Assembly (NCBI RefSeq): GCF_050003625.1
Contig: NC_134399.1
Coordinates: 150,716,473 to 150,780,472 of the forward strand
Direction of reading: 5' to 3'
Length of the DNA: 64,000 nucleotides
Source: Haematobia irritans
Lineage: Eukaryota > Arthropoda > Insecta > Diptera > Muscidae
The stretch's first letter is position 1; each line of letters starts with the position of its first letter. Below are positions 54,962 to 64,000 of this stretch, piece by piece. The notes beneath the pieces are model-generated. The model was given only the letters and a program-made list of their open reading frames with translations. It did not search any database and had not been told where the DNA came from. Position numbers and translations under genes: made by a program.

Positions 54962-55228
54962 TTGTATTTTCATCATATGCTATCAAAGTCCTTTAAAACG
55001 AGTTAACGACAACTTTATTTTCCAAATTAAAACTCGACTTCCAGTAGAAATTATGCTATGTATCAAGTAAAAACGTCTGTAAAATAAAGTGTTAAAAAAC
55101 ATGTCCTATATTTGAACGATTTGTTGTTTTGTAGTCAAGATGCAAAACAAACTACAAATTTTAAGACAATTTCATTAAAATTAAAAAAAATTTTATGAAT
55201 TATTAAAGTCAAGTTAACCTGGGCTATA
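54962..55228 (-). repeat. CACTGAAAA MITE fragment
   Basis: TATCAAAGTCCTTTAAAACG, AACTTCCAGTAGAAA-type, AAAAACATGTCCTATATTTG and GAATTATTAAAGTCAAGTTA match the MITE right and centre; bounded by a HINE-A head and HINE-B copy 4. Confidence 0.7.
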
Positions 55229-55526
55229 TTTTTATACCCTGCGCCACACTGTGGAAAAGGCTATTATAAGTAAGTGCATATGTTTGCAATACCCGGAAGC
55301 AGACGAGATAGACATATGGTGTCTTTGACAATATTGTTCAGGGTCGGTCCATGAGTCGATCTAGCCATGTCCATCTGTCTGTGAACATATTTTTGTTATC
55401 AAAGTCTAGGTCGCAATTTAAGTCTAATCGACTTCAAATTTGACAAAAATTTAGGTATCTTCAGTCAGAATAGAACCCTATCGATTTTGGAAGAAATTGG
55501 TTAAGTTTTAGATATAGCCCTATATA

Positions 55527-56828
55527 ACAGGTCGGTTGATAAGTCCCCGGTGTAACAAAGAAAAACACATTTTTTTTGTCAAAATTCGTTTTTATTATTC
55601 AACATAATTCCCTTCAAGAGCGATACAATGATTATAACGACCTTCCAATTTTTTGATACCATTTTGGTAATACTCCTTCGGTTTTGCCTCAAAATAGGCC
55701 TCAGTTTCGGCGATCACCTCTTCATTGCAGCAAAATTTTTTCCCTGCGAGCATCCTTTTGAGGTCTGAGAACAAGAAAAAGTCGCTGGGGGCCAGATCTG
55801 GAGAATACCGTGGGTGGGGAAGCAATTCGAAGCCCAATTCATGAATTTTTGCCATCGTCCTCAATGACTTGTGGTACGGTGCGTTGTCTTGGTGGAACAA
55901 CACTTTTTTCTTCTTCATATGGGGCCGTTTTGTCGCGATTTCGACCTTCAAACGCTCCTATAACGCCATATAATAGTCGCTGTTGATGGTTTTTCCCTTC
56001 TCAGGATAATTGATAAAAATTATTCCATGCGCATCCCCAAAAACAGAGGCCATTACTTTGCCAGCGTACTTTTGAGTCTTTCCACGCTTCGGAGACGATT
56101 CACCGGTCGCTGTCCACTCAGCCGACTGTCGATTGGACTCAGGAGTGTAGTGATGGAGCCATGTTTCATCCATTGTCACATATCGACGGGGAAACTCGGG
56201 TGTATTACGGGTTAACAGCTGCAAACACCGCTCAGAATCATCAACACGTTGTTGTTTTTGGTCAAATGTGAGCTCGCACGGCACCCATTTTGCACAGAGC
56301 TTCCGCATATCCAAATATTGATGAATGATATAACCAACACGTTCCTTTTATATCTTTAAGGCCTCTGCTATCTCGATCAACTTCATTTTACGGCCATTCA
56401 AAATCATTTTATAGATTTTTTTGATGTTTTCGTCGGTAACCACCTCTTTCGGGCGTCCACTGAGTTCACCGTCCTCCGTGGTCATTTCACCACGCTTGAA
56501 TTTTGCATACCAATCAATTATTGTTTATTTCCCTGGGGCAGAGTCCGGAAACTCATTATCAATCCTAGTTTTTGCTTCCACCGTATTTTTCCCTTCAGAA
56601 AACAATATTTTATCAAAACACGAAATTCCTTTTTTTTTCTTTTTGGTCACAATAACAAAAGTTGCTTCACAAAAGACGCTCTATCTCACAAACTAATTGG
56701 CTTAAATTTGACATCTGAATTTTGACACGAATCATTTGAAGGGTGGTACTATATAAAAATAATATGCATTTAATACTAGCGACGCCATCTACGTATGTGT
56801 CAGACCGGGGACTTATCAGCCAACCTGT
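55527..56828 (-). mobile_element. Irritans mariner copy 3, full length
   Basis: Both terminal repeats (ACAGGTCGGTTGATAAGTCC at the left; ACAGGTTGGCTGATAAGTCC read inward at the right) with TA at 55525-55526 and 56829-56830. Host HINE-B resumes on both sides. 1,302 bp, longer than copy 2 because of a ~20-bp insertion near the right end. Confidence 0.93.
55595..56640 (-). pseudogene. Mariner transposase with nonsense mutations
   Basis: The best-preserved irritans transposase here. Second helix-turn-helix to C-terminus is in one frame with a stop before KERVGYIIHQYLDMRK (near 56350) and another in the ...DYYMAL/ERLKVEI stretch (about 55955). VTMDETW, HQDNAPYH and PSDFF keep the DD34D triad; the normal end LEGRYNHCIALEGNYVE is present. 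The N-terminal helix-turn-helix is altered by small indels (56520-56600). Confidence 0.85.
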
Positions 56829-57549
56829 TATATTTCACCCGATAACTACTAATATGGTCCCAGAAGCCAGAATTTCAGGCTGATTTACTTTAAATTTTGC
56901 ACAAGAAGTGCAATTGATAGTGTCGTAAAGTGTGCCGAATTTGGTTGAAATCGGTTTAGATTTAGATATAGCTCCCATATATATCTTTCGCCCGATATGC
57001 ACTTATAAGGCCCCAGAAGCCAGAGTTTTGTCCTAATTTACTTAAAATTTTGCACAGGAAGTGGAATTAATATTGTAGCTATGTGTGCCAAATTTGGTTG
57101 AAATCGGTTCGGATTTAGATATAGCTCCTATATATATTTTTCGCCCGATATGCACTTATATGGCCCCAGAAGCCAGAGTTTTGCCCTAATTTGCTTTAAA
57201 TTTTACACAGGAAGTAAAATTAATATTGTAGCTATGTGTGCCAAATTTGGTTGAAATCGGCTCGGATTTTGATATAGCTCCCATATATATCTTTCCCCCG
57301 GTTTTCACTCATATGACAACAGAGGTCAAAGTTGTAATCCGATTTAAGTGAAATTTTGCACCGGGAGTAGAATTAGCATTGTAGCTTTGAACGCCAAATT
57401 TGGTTGAAATCGTTTGAGATTTAGATATAACTCTCATATATATGTTTTTTTTTTGTGATTTCGGCAAAATTGGCCAAAATACCCTCTTTTTCCAGGTAAA
57501 AACGACATTGCTGTGTCGAAAACTTGTAAAAATTACTCCAATTTTCCTA

Positions 57550-57993
57550 TACACCCATAGAAAAATTCATGAACGGCGTGGTCATTTCAAAACGATCCTT
57601 TCATGAAAGTGAATCAACACACATGTGTTGTCAAACTGAGAACATATGGGGTCAATCTGACAACGTTAGAATGGCACCATGCGTTGTCAAAACAACAACC
57701 AGCGTTCATGATCAAAAAAAAAAAAGTTTTCCGCTACCGTGACTCGAACCTGTGCCGTCTGCACCATACGCGTTAGCAGTCGCCTTAGCACCATCGGCGG
57801 AGTTGGCATAACAACGTCTAAGGATTATTTTAAGAATTTTCATGGCCAAAGAAAAACGAATGCCGTTCATGAAATCGTGAACGCCCGTGGACGAAATCGT
57901 GAACATTCCGTTTTGATTTTTTTTTCAACGTTTCCGTTTCATTTTGTCACCGTCCGTTCACGATTGCGGAACGCAATTTTTTCTATTAGTGTA
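57550..57993. mobile_element. Palindromic-ended repeat with tRNA-like core
   Basis: Ends TACACCCATAGAAAAATTC and the complement of TACACTAATAGAAAAAATTG form an imperfect inverted repeat. The interior has many TTCATGAAC/GTTCACGA words and a tRNA-like segment (57727-57806). It interrupts HINE-B copy 4. No clear target duplication. A partial relative is at 20133-20296. Confidence 0.65.
57727..57806 (-). ncRNA. tRNA-like promoter region
   Basis: On the minus strand TGGTGCTAAGGCG fits an A box and CAGGTTCGAGTCACGG a B box at tRNA spacing (leucine/serine-like). The outer stem is weak and it lies inside a repeat, so it is a SINE-type RNA polymerase III promoter or tRNA pseudogene, not a normal tRNA gene. 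Confidence 0.55.
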
Positions 57994-58230
57994 CGTCTAA
58001 TACATATCTGTCGACCGATAAATCATAAATACACTTTTGCAAAGTTGCCTAAAATTTGCTTCAGATTTAAATGTTTCCCATATTTTTTTAGTAAGATTTT
58101 GTTCCACCCCAGGACATTAGCCGACTTAAATTTTAAGTATACATAAGTCTAACAAATTTTGTCCAGATCGAGTCAGATTTAAATATATGAATATAGAAAC
58201 ATAAAGTTTACATATAGCACCCAACACATT

Positions 58231-59017
58231 TGACGGATTCGGTATGGCATCAATATGAACGTGATAAAGCTTCGTGTGATCTAGCCTATATAAACCTCTA
58301 TTTTAAATCTCAATTCATAGGTAAAGTACAACCAACAAATTGTTGAATTTTTCAAGCATTTAAAGCAATTGCAGTTTCACTTTTTCATTTTTTAAATTTG
58401 AACTTAACCATAATAACTGAGCATTGAAATACATTTTAAATTGACGTTGTAATTAGAATTCATTTTTATACAACTTTCAATTTACATTCATTTACATAAT
58501 AAAAATAAGAATTTTTAGGTTGAACCAAATTTCTATATATATGCCTCAGTTTAATTAGATTTCACTGCCGAATATGTGTAAAAGCAGCTCTTGTGGAGCT
58601 ATTTCCATACGATTTGACTGCTCTTGATTGTGCTACATTTCGTTTCATTTCTGCATTTAATTGCAACACAAATTGAAGATGAATTCATTAAAATATTTTT
58701 TCACTTGGCAAAATGTTGATTTTTGTGTTTCAACGATGTTGCACGCGGTAGTGCTAAACGGTTGTATTTGAATAGTAATTCGGGGGTACCTAGCAGTAAG
58801 ACTAAAACGGTTACAGTGTTACTGACAATATTTTCCATTTAAAAATTGCAAACGGTATTTTATATAGGAACAGGTTATAATCTAAGAGCAAAAGTAATAC
58901 ATGTCCTAAACTATTTCAGTTTCATTACCAAACCACTCTTCTGACAGCTGACAGATTTATTCCAGTGACAGTTAGTTTATATATGTAACAAAATTACAAA
59001 AGCAGTTTGATCTATTG
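58231..59017. other. No recognised gene
   Basis: AT-rich, no element ends or family motifs. Possibly unique DNA. Confidence 0.35.
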
Positions 59018-59165
59018 CCCAGCAAAAAAGCGTCGCCCAAAAAGTAGTGCAAATTTTGTTTTTGGATCCGGAAGTGGTACAAAATTGGCGCAGAAGCGCT
59101 GGCCATAGGACGGATGTCCACCATTTCAACAACCGTTACACTGACTTTGCATCACTTCTTAAAGT
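59018..59165 (+). repeat. CCAGCAAAAAA repeat copy
   Basis: CCCAGCAAAAAAGCGTCGCC, GGATCCGGAAGTGGTACAAA and CCATAGGACGGATGTCCACC; the inverted 62163-62335 segment shows the same order of words. Probably a SINE 3' body. Confidence 0.5.
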
Positions 59166-59169
59166 GTGA

Positions 59170-60130
59170 TTGGAATTCATAATTTCAGGGGGTTTGATGG
59201 CAAATATTCTCCTAAATTTAAAGATTCTACTTTTAAAGACTATATCATATTCTGTATTTAAGTTTTAGAGGAATCATTAACATCTCGTGTAAGTAAAATC
59301 TAAAATTTGTAGATTTTTACTCGCATTATTCAAATGATTAAAAGAGGTGGAATCTGGAAATTTTACTTTCAGTTTCAAGCAATTTTCAGGATTAGTACGT
59401 CTTCTATACCCTCAAGAAGTAAAATCGGTATATATGGAGGTCTTACCAAATGACCGACAAAAACTAAATACGTTACAATTTCAGCCAAGTCGGATAAAAA
59501 CTACTGTTTATATAAGCCCAAGAAGTTAAATCGGGAGATTAGTCTATATGGGTGCTATGCCAAAAACATGCACTGATACACACCAAATTCAGCACACCTA
59601 ATTGTGGTTCTGAAAAATCTAGAGAATCTTGACCCCAAGTCGGTGGGCGGGTTTATAAGGGGGGATGTATAAAAATCTGAACCAATACAAAATATATTCG
59701 GAACACCTATTTGTGGTGTTCCGAATATATTTTGAAAATTGTGTATGCACACCATTTTCTGAAAACCTATTTAGGATCCTAAATAACCTCTAGATTTCAA
59801 ATTTCAGGCAAATTGGATAAAAAATACGGTTTCTAGAAGCTCAAGAAATAAAATCGGGAGATCGGTCAATACGGGGATTATAGCAAACCATAGACAGATA
59901 CACACCATATTCGCCATACCTATTTACGGTTTCAAAATACTTCTAGATTTCCAATTTCAATGAAATTGGATAGGAACTATGGTTTCTAGAAGCCCAATAA
60001 GTAAAATCGAGTTATCGTCACACCTTCGAATTTGTAGACAAAAAACAAATCTGTGCCACATTTCAGAACGATAGCGCCATTATTGAAGGCTGTAGTTGGA
60101 TTACAACAGACAGACGGACTGTAGGACATG
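59170..60130 (+). mobile_element. HINE-C copy 5, partial
   Basis: The lead region resembles 47150-47450 (AGAGGAATCATTAAC, CTCGTGTAAGT), units from 59420, and a terminal block that stops after CAACAGACAGACGGACTGT without the final hairpin. Contains a 20-bp perfect hairpin at 59688-59734. Confidence 0.72.
59688..59734. repeat. 20-bp perfect hairpin
   Basis: CAAAATATATTCGGAACACC is followed after seven bases (TATTTGT) by its exact complement. Other HINE-C units carry only the ACACCTATTTGTGG part, so the right arm is a local snap-back copy. Confidence 0.85.
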
Positions 60131-60155
60131 GTAATATATGTACCCAAGAATATAT

Positions 60156-60360
60156 GTACCCAGCAAAAAAAATGGAAGTTGTTCCTGAAACATTTCTTTT
60201 AAAGCTCATCCCAGAATCTCCCATTGTGTTTTTCCAACTTCCGATTCAGTCCTTTTGGAGAAGTGCACAAACATTTCTTCTAAAGCGCATCTTGGGATCC
60301 CCCATTGATTTTTTTTCTACTTCCGATGCTGTCCTTGTGGACAAGTATTAGAAAGAACGC
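60156..60360 (+). repeat. CCAGCAAAAAA repeat, two subunits
   Basis: ACCCAGCAAAAAAAATGGAA begins two similar ~95-bp subunits (ACATTTCTTTTAAAGCTCAT / ACATTTCTTCTAAAGCGCAT; CCATTGTGTTTTTCCAACTT / CCATTGATTTTTTTTCTACT). Internal duplication of an uncharacterised repeat. Confidence 0.55.
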
Positions 60361-60432
60361 AATCGCAATCGAAAACTAATAAAAAAATATAAAAATAGGA
60401 AATTAATAAAAATGTAAAATAATAATAATAAA

Positions 60433-61609
60433 AACAAGTAAGGAAAGTCAAAGTCGGGCAGGGCTGACTATATTATACCCTGCACCACTTTGTAGATCTA
60501 AAGTTTCGATACTATATCACATCCGTCAAATGTGTGCTATATATAAAGGTTTGTCCCAAATACATACATTTAAATATCACTCGATTTGGACAGAATTTGA
60601 TAGGCTTTTACAAAATCTATAGACTCAAAATTTAAGTTGGCTAAAGCACTAGGGTGGAACACAATTTTAATAAAAAAAATATGGGAAACATTTAAATCTG
60701 AAGCAATTTTAAGGAAACTTCGCAAAAGTTTATTTATGATTTATCGCTCGATATATATGCATTAGAAGTTTAGGAAAATTAGAGTCATTTTTACAACTTT
60801 TCGACTAAGCAGTGGCGTATTTTGGTATTTTGACCATTTTTGTCGAAATCAGAAAAACATATATCTAAATCTGAATAGATTTCAATCATATTTGGCACGC
60901 ATAGCTACAATGCTAAATCTACTCCCTGTGCAAAATTTAAACCAAATTGGGCTAAAACTCTGACTTTTAGGACCATATTAGTCCATATCGGGCGAAAGAT
61001 ATATATGGGATCTGAACAGATTTCAATCAAATTTTGCACACTTGACTATACTACTAATTGTACTCCTAGTGCAAAATATTAACCAAATTCGGCCAAAAAT
61101 CTGGCTTATGAGGCCATATAAGTCCATATCGGGCGAAAGATATATATGGGAGCTATATCTAAATCTGAACCGTTTTCAATCAAATTTTGCACACTTGACT
61201 ATACGACTAAGTGTTATGTTTGTACAAAATTTCAAGCAAATCGGTATAAAACTCTGGCTGCTGGGTCCATATTAGTGCATATCGGGCGAAAGATATATAT
61301 GGGAGCTATATCTAAATCTGAACCGATTACTTCCAAAATCAATAGGGTTCTATTTTGACCCAAATTTGGAACATGTGCCAAATTTGAAGGCGATTGGACT
61401 TAAATTGCGACCTAAACTTTGATCACAAAAATGTGTTCACAGACAGACGGACGAACGGACAGAAGGACATGGTTATATCGTCTCAGGGACCCACCCTGAG
61501 CATTATTGCCAAAGACACCATGTGCCCATCTCGTCTCCTTCTGGGTGTTGCAAACATATGCACTAACTTATAATACCCTGTTCCACAGTGTGGCGCATGG
61601 TATAAAAAT
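60433..61609 (+). mobile_element. HINE-B copy 5, complete
   Basis: From AACAAGTAAGGAAAGTCAAA (far end with ATTATACCCTGCACCACTTT) through ~150-bp units (60890-61330) to the terminal block (TGTTCACAGACAGACGGACG, GGACCCACCCTGAGC, TGTTCCACAGTGTGGCGCAT) and TATAAAAAT. No nested insertions; the reference copy for HINE-B. Confidence 0.87.
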
Positions 61610-61611
61610 AA

Positions 61612-61660
61612 ATTTCATCCCCGTTGGGATTTGAACCTGTGCCATTGGACTCTTTCACTT
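61612..61660 (-). repeat. tRNA-like B-box fragment
   Basis: On the minus strand CACAGGTTCAAATCCCAACG is a good B box; the A-box half is lost in AT-rich sequence. SINE head fragment. Confidence 0.45.
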
Positions 61661-61821
61661 CCATGGAAGTTCTTTTGAGAAGGTTTTGCAAATTACGAGA
61701 ATTTTTTTGTTGACTTTTAATGGAAAAAATATATGTATACGAAAATATATGCATGCCGAAAATAAAAAAAACGATGTATACCATAAAAAAATATTTTTTT
61801 TAGAAAAATATTTGATAACAA

Positions 61822-61860
61822 AATTCCGCTGGTGGATTTGAACCTGCGTTTCTTATTTTT
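61822..61860 (-). repeat. tRNA-like B-box fragment
   Basis: CGCAGGTTCAAATCCACCAG on the minus strand; similar to the fragment 200 bp upstream, no A box recognised. Confidence 0.4.
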
Positions 61861-61968
61861 TCGTTCATACTCATATAGAACATCTCGAGAAGCAATTAAA
61901 ATGTTATTCCTTGGTGTCGTATTACGGTCATATCACAAACATTTGAATTGATCTTTCGACGCTTTATG

Positions 61969-62335
61969 TTCAATGGCGTTTGTGGCTGAGTGTGCTAAGG
62001 CATTCTGTTATGGTGCAAACCCAGGTTCAACCCCTGATCGGAGCGAAAAAGTTTTTCAAATTGTAAAAATTAGATAATAGGAAAATATTAGTGTAATAAA
62101 ACATATGGATGAAAACAAAGTGAAATTGGTTGAAAAAAAATTGTTTTCGCTTTTTAAATTTCTTCATTCAAATTAACTTCCAGGGCACAACTTCTAAAGC
62201 AATGCAAAGGGTCCAAAAAGGTAGTACTTCCGTCCTATGACAAGCCCATGTAAAATTCACTGGAGATGATCCAAGTTTGCACTACTTCCGGATCACAGAT
62301 TGGGGATCCAAACTACTTTTTTGGAACCTCTTTTT
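61969..62335 (+). mobile_element. Second tRNA-derived SINE family, candidate
   Basis: The head has an A box TGGCTGAGTGTGCTAAGG (61983-62000) and B box CCAGGTTCAACCCC (about 62021-62034), leucine/serine-like. A body follows with ACTTCCAGGGCACAACTTCT, ACTTCCGTCCTATGACAAGC and CACTACTTCCGGATCAC, ending in a T-run at 62318-62324. Parts of the body recur at 59018-59165 and 60156-60360. Target duplication not identified. Confidence 0.5.
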
Positions 62336-62339
62336 TTAC

Positions 62340-63284
62340 GTATAGTCGGAAATAGAAATTTTGGTTGTGTTCCGAACGCAATAGCCAACTTTTTATACTC
62401 CCATCAATATTTAATAGTGTTATGTATAAAAATTCTAGAACTGAAACTGTATGCTATTTTCTATTTCTTCTTCTTCAGTTTTATTACCTTTCCATATAAT
62501 ATGGCATGTTGCACTTTGCAATCCAATTTAAAAATGAATCTCATTCACTTTCTTTCGTTTTTAGCTAGCAATTTAAAAATACCATATACCTCTAACAAAT
62601 TTATTGGATTTGAAAGAACAATTCACTTGGAAAATGGAAAACAAATTTAGTGCTCAATATGCGGGTTAGTGTCTCTTTTTTATGCTATAGCCAATCTCAA
62701 TAGTAGTCCAATTCGTTGCATCGAATGTTTCATTGGTTTCCTTTTTACCACCTTTTCTGTGGTTGAAAGCGCAATTTAGTGCATCCCATCAATGTTATTT
62801 TATGTTCTTCTATTTTTCTCACATTCGTTCATTTCAGATGTAACTACAACATACTATTTTCACCATTATTGTCACAAAGAGATAAAGGTGGTTTGTAAGA
62901 TGTTCGAGTAGAATATCAAATATTGCAATTAACTTTGGATGGCAATCACGGCAGTTGGTTCTTGATGATGAAATAGCAAAAACTAACTTAACCAACATGT
63001 TTTCTTAACGTTACTAATTTGAGTCTAAAGCCATATGTCGACTAAACTAGAGGAGTAGCTAAACCAAACTTATGGTGATATTTCTGAGTATTTTGAAGCT
63101 TCTTCACAGGGTAACAAAGTTAAGCGCTATATTTTTTCATTTTATTTTTGAAAAGGAAAAATACGAAAATCATCAAACTTAGGATCAGTTTAAATTTGTT
63201 CAAATGGCTGTTTTTGGCCTTTGTTGGCCGACAAAGTCATCATAAGCTCCTCGAAAGTGGCTTTCGGTTAAGCGCCGTCTTGAG
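62340..63284. other. No recognised gene
   Basis: AT-rich; the open frame 62300-62650 shows no domain. No repeat of the window recognised. Confidence 0.35.
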
Positions 63285-63287
63285 ATG

Positions 63288-63324
63288 ACGGCCTGGCTGA
63301 ACTTACGGCCGTATATACTTGTTT
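63288..63324 (-). repeat. HINE-A head fragment
   Basis: GGCCTGGCTGAACTTACGGC and CGTATATACTTGTTTT are the last ~37 bp of a HINE-A head, directly followed by the start of another copy. Confidence 0.75.
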
Positions 63325-64000
63325 TTTATACCCTCCACTATAAGTTGGGGGTACATTAACCGTTTGTAACACATCGAAATACTGCTCTAAGACCCCATAA
63401 AGTTTATATATTCTTGGTCGTGGTGAAATTCTGAGTCGATCTGAGCATGTCCGTCCGTCTGTTGAAATCACGCTAACTTCCGAACGAAACAAGCTATCGA
63501 CTTGAAACTTGGCACAAGTAGTTGTTATTGATGTAGGTCAGACGGTATTGCAAATGGGTCATATCGGTCCACTTTTACGTAGAGCCCCCATATAAACGGA
63601 CCCCCAGATGTGGCTTGCGATTGCTGTAGGAGAAACAAATTTCATCCGATCCGGCTGAAATTTGGTACATGGTGTTAGTATATGGTCTCTAACAACCATG
63701 CAAAAATCCACATCGGTGCATAATTATATATAGCCCCCATATAAACCGATCCCCCGATTTGGCTTGCGGAGCCTCTTAGAGGAGCAAAAGTCATCCGATC
63801 CTATTGAAATTTGGTACGTGGTGTTCGTATATTGTCTATAACAACCATGCCAAAATTGGCCCTATCGGTCCATAATTATATATAGCCCCCATATAAGCCG
63901 ATCCCCCGATTTGGCTTGCGGAGCCTCTTAGAGGAGCAAAATTCATCCGATCCGATTTAAATTTTGTACGTTGTGTTAGTATATGGTCTCTAAAAACCAT
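63325..64000 (-). mobile_element. HINE-A copy 9, runs off window
   Basis: TTATACCCTCCACTATAAGT start, terminal block (63360-63600), then at least two 153-bp units to the window edge. Same orientation as the head fragment just before it, so the two ends touch tail to head. Confidence 0.87.

Larger units (their letters stand above)
55229..58230 (-). mobile_element. HINE-B copy 4 with two nested insertions
   Basis: Starts TTTATACCCTGCGCCACACT. Terminal block to 55526, mariner 55527-56828, HINE-B units 56831-57549 (GGTTGAAATCGGTTxxGATT, GCTCCCATATATATCTTTC), the palindromic-ended repeat 57550-57993, then the far-end region (CGACCGATAAATCA, GTTCCACCCCAGGACATTAG) fading out near 58230. Confidence 0.82.

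Noticed and set aside
62300..62650. 116-codon open frame as small membrane protein
   Set aside because: Begins inside a SINE-like tail, no ATG-supported start or domain, hydrophobicity comes from T-rich codons.

Overview
The window looks like intergenic or intronic, repeat-dense nuclear DNA of a calyptrate fly. The basis is AT richness, the absence of any convincing host exon, tRNA-derived SINEs with (AACCT)n tails, irritans-type mariners whose ends match the Himar1 end known from the horn fly Haematobia irritans, and helentron/DINE-1-like repeats. A muscid of the Haematobia/Stomoxys/Musca group is my best inference; the species cannot be fixed from the sequence. I found no single-copy host gene, rRNA or functional tRNA. 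Essentially all coding signal is transposon-derived.

Most of the sequence is three related families of non-autonomous repeats, here called HINE-A, HINE-B and HINE-C. Each has an end of the TATACCC...GGGTATA type, a conserved block near it (CATAAAGTATATATATTCT, then GATCTxxxCATGTCCGTCC), an array of ~150-bp units, and a far end starting AACAAGTA. HINE-A lies at 933-2993, 15983-17925, 21133-22385, 24838-26188, 32787-34176, 36458-39040, 43674-45431, 50905-54752 and 63325-64000, plus fragments. HINE-B lies at 20376-20608, 40293-42709, 49556-50130, 55229-58230 and 60433-61609. HINE-C lies at 7538-8318, 12040-14636, 45515-46930, 47065-49112 and 59170-60130. The DINE-1/helentron assignment is inferred from this architecture.

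Autonomous-type elements are layered into these repeats. There are three irritans mariners (8320-9165, 18851-20082, 55527-56828), a fossil mariner of another subfamily split by a HINE-A (20609-22930) and a second fragment of it (34509-34700). There are four DD41D Tc1/mariner copies that all lack the N-terminal DNA-binding half (9564-10495, 11378-12037, 52866-53635, 53636-54555; the last two form one inverted composite). There are two DD37E elements with 28-bp terminal inverted repeats (12900-14194, 40447-41743) and a Tc1-like remnant (26560-26860). Retroelements are a 5'-truncated LINE with a 12-bp target duplication (5884-6982), a tRNA-SINE with a 13-bp duplication (2208-2560) whose 3' tail matches the LINE tail, a broken BEL/Pao element (27312-30489) and a solo LTR with GGGGC duplications (47895-48536). 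Several MITE families are visible with TA, TTAA or TAA target duplications.

The most unusual object is the BEL/Pao element. Its integrase is followed not by the LTR but by a separate open frame with three zinc knuckles and a retropepsin-like domain lacking the catalytic Asp. That frame closes just before the polypurine tract and 3' LTR, the place where env-like genes normally sit. Other points of interest are the amplified DNA-binding-less DD41D derivative and its ~1.7-kb palindrome, the common origin of the arrays in the three HINE families, and a palindromic-ended repeat with an internal tRNA-like promoter.
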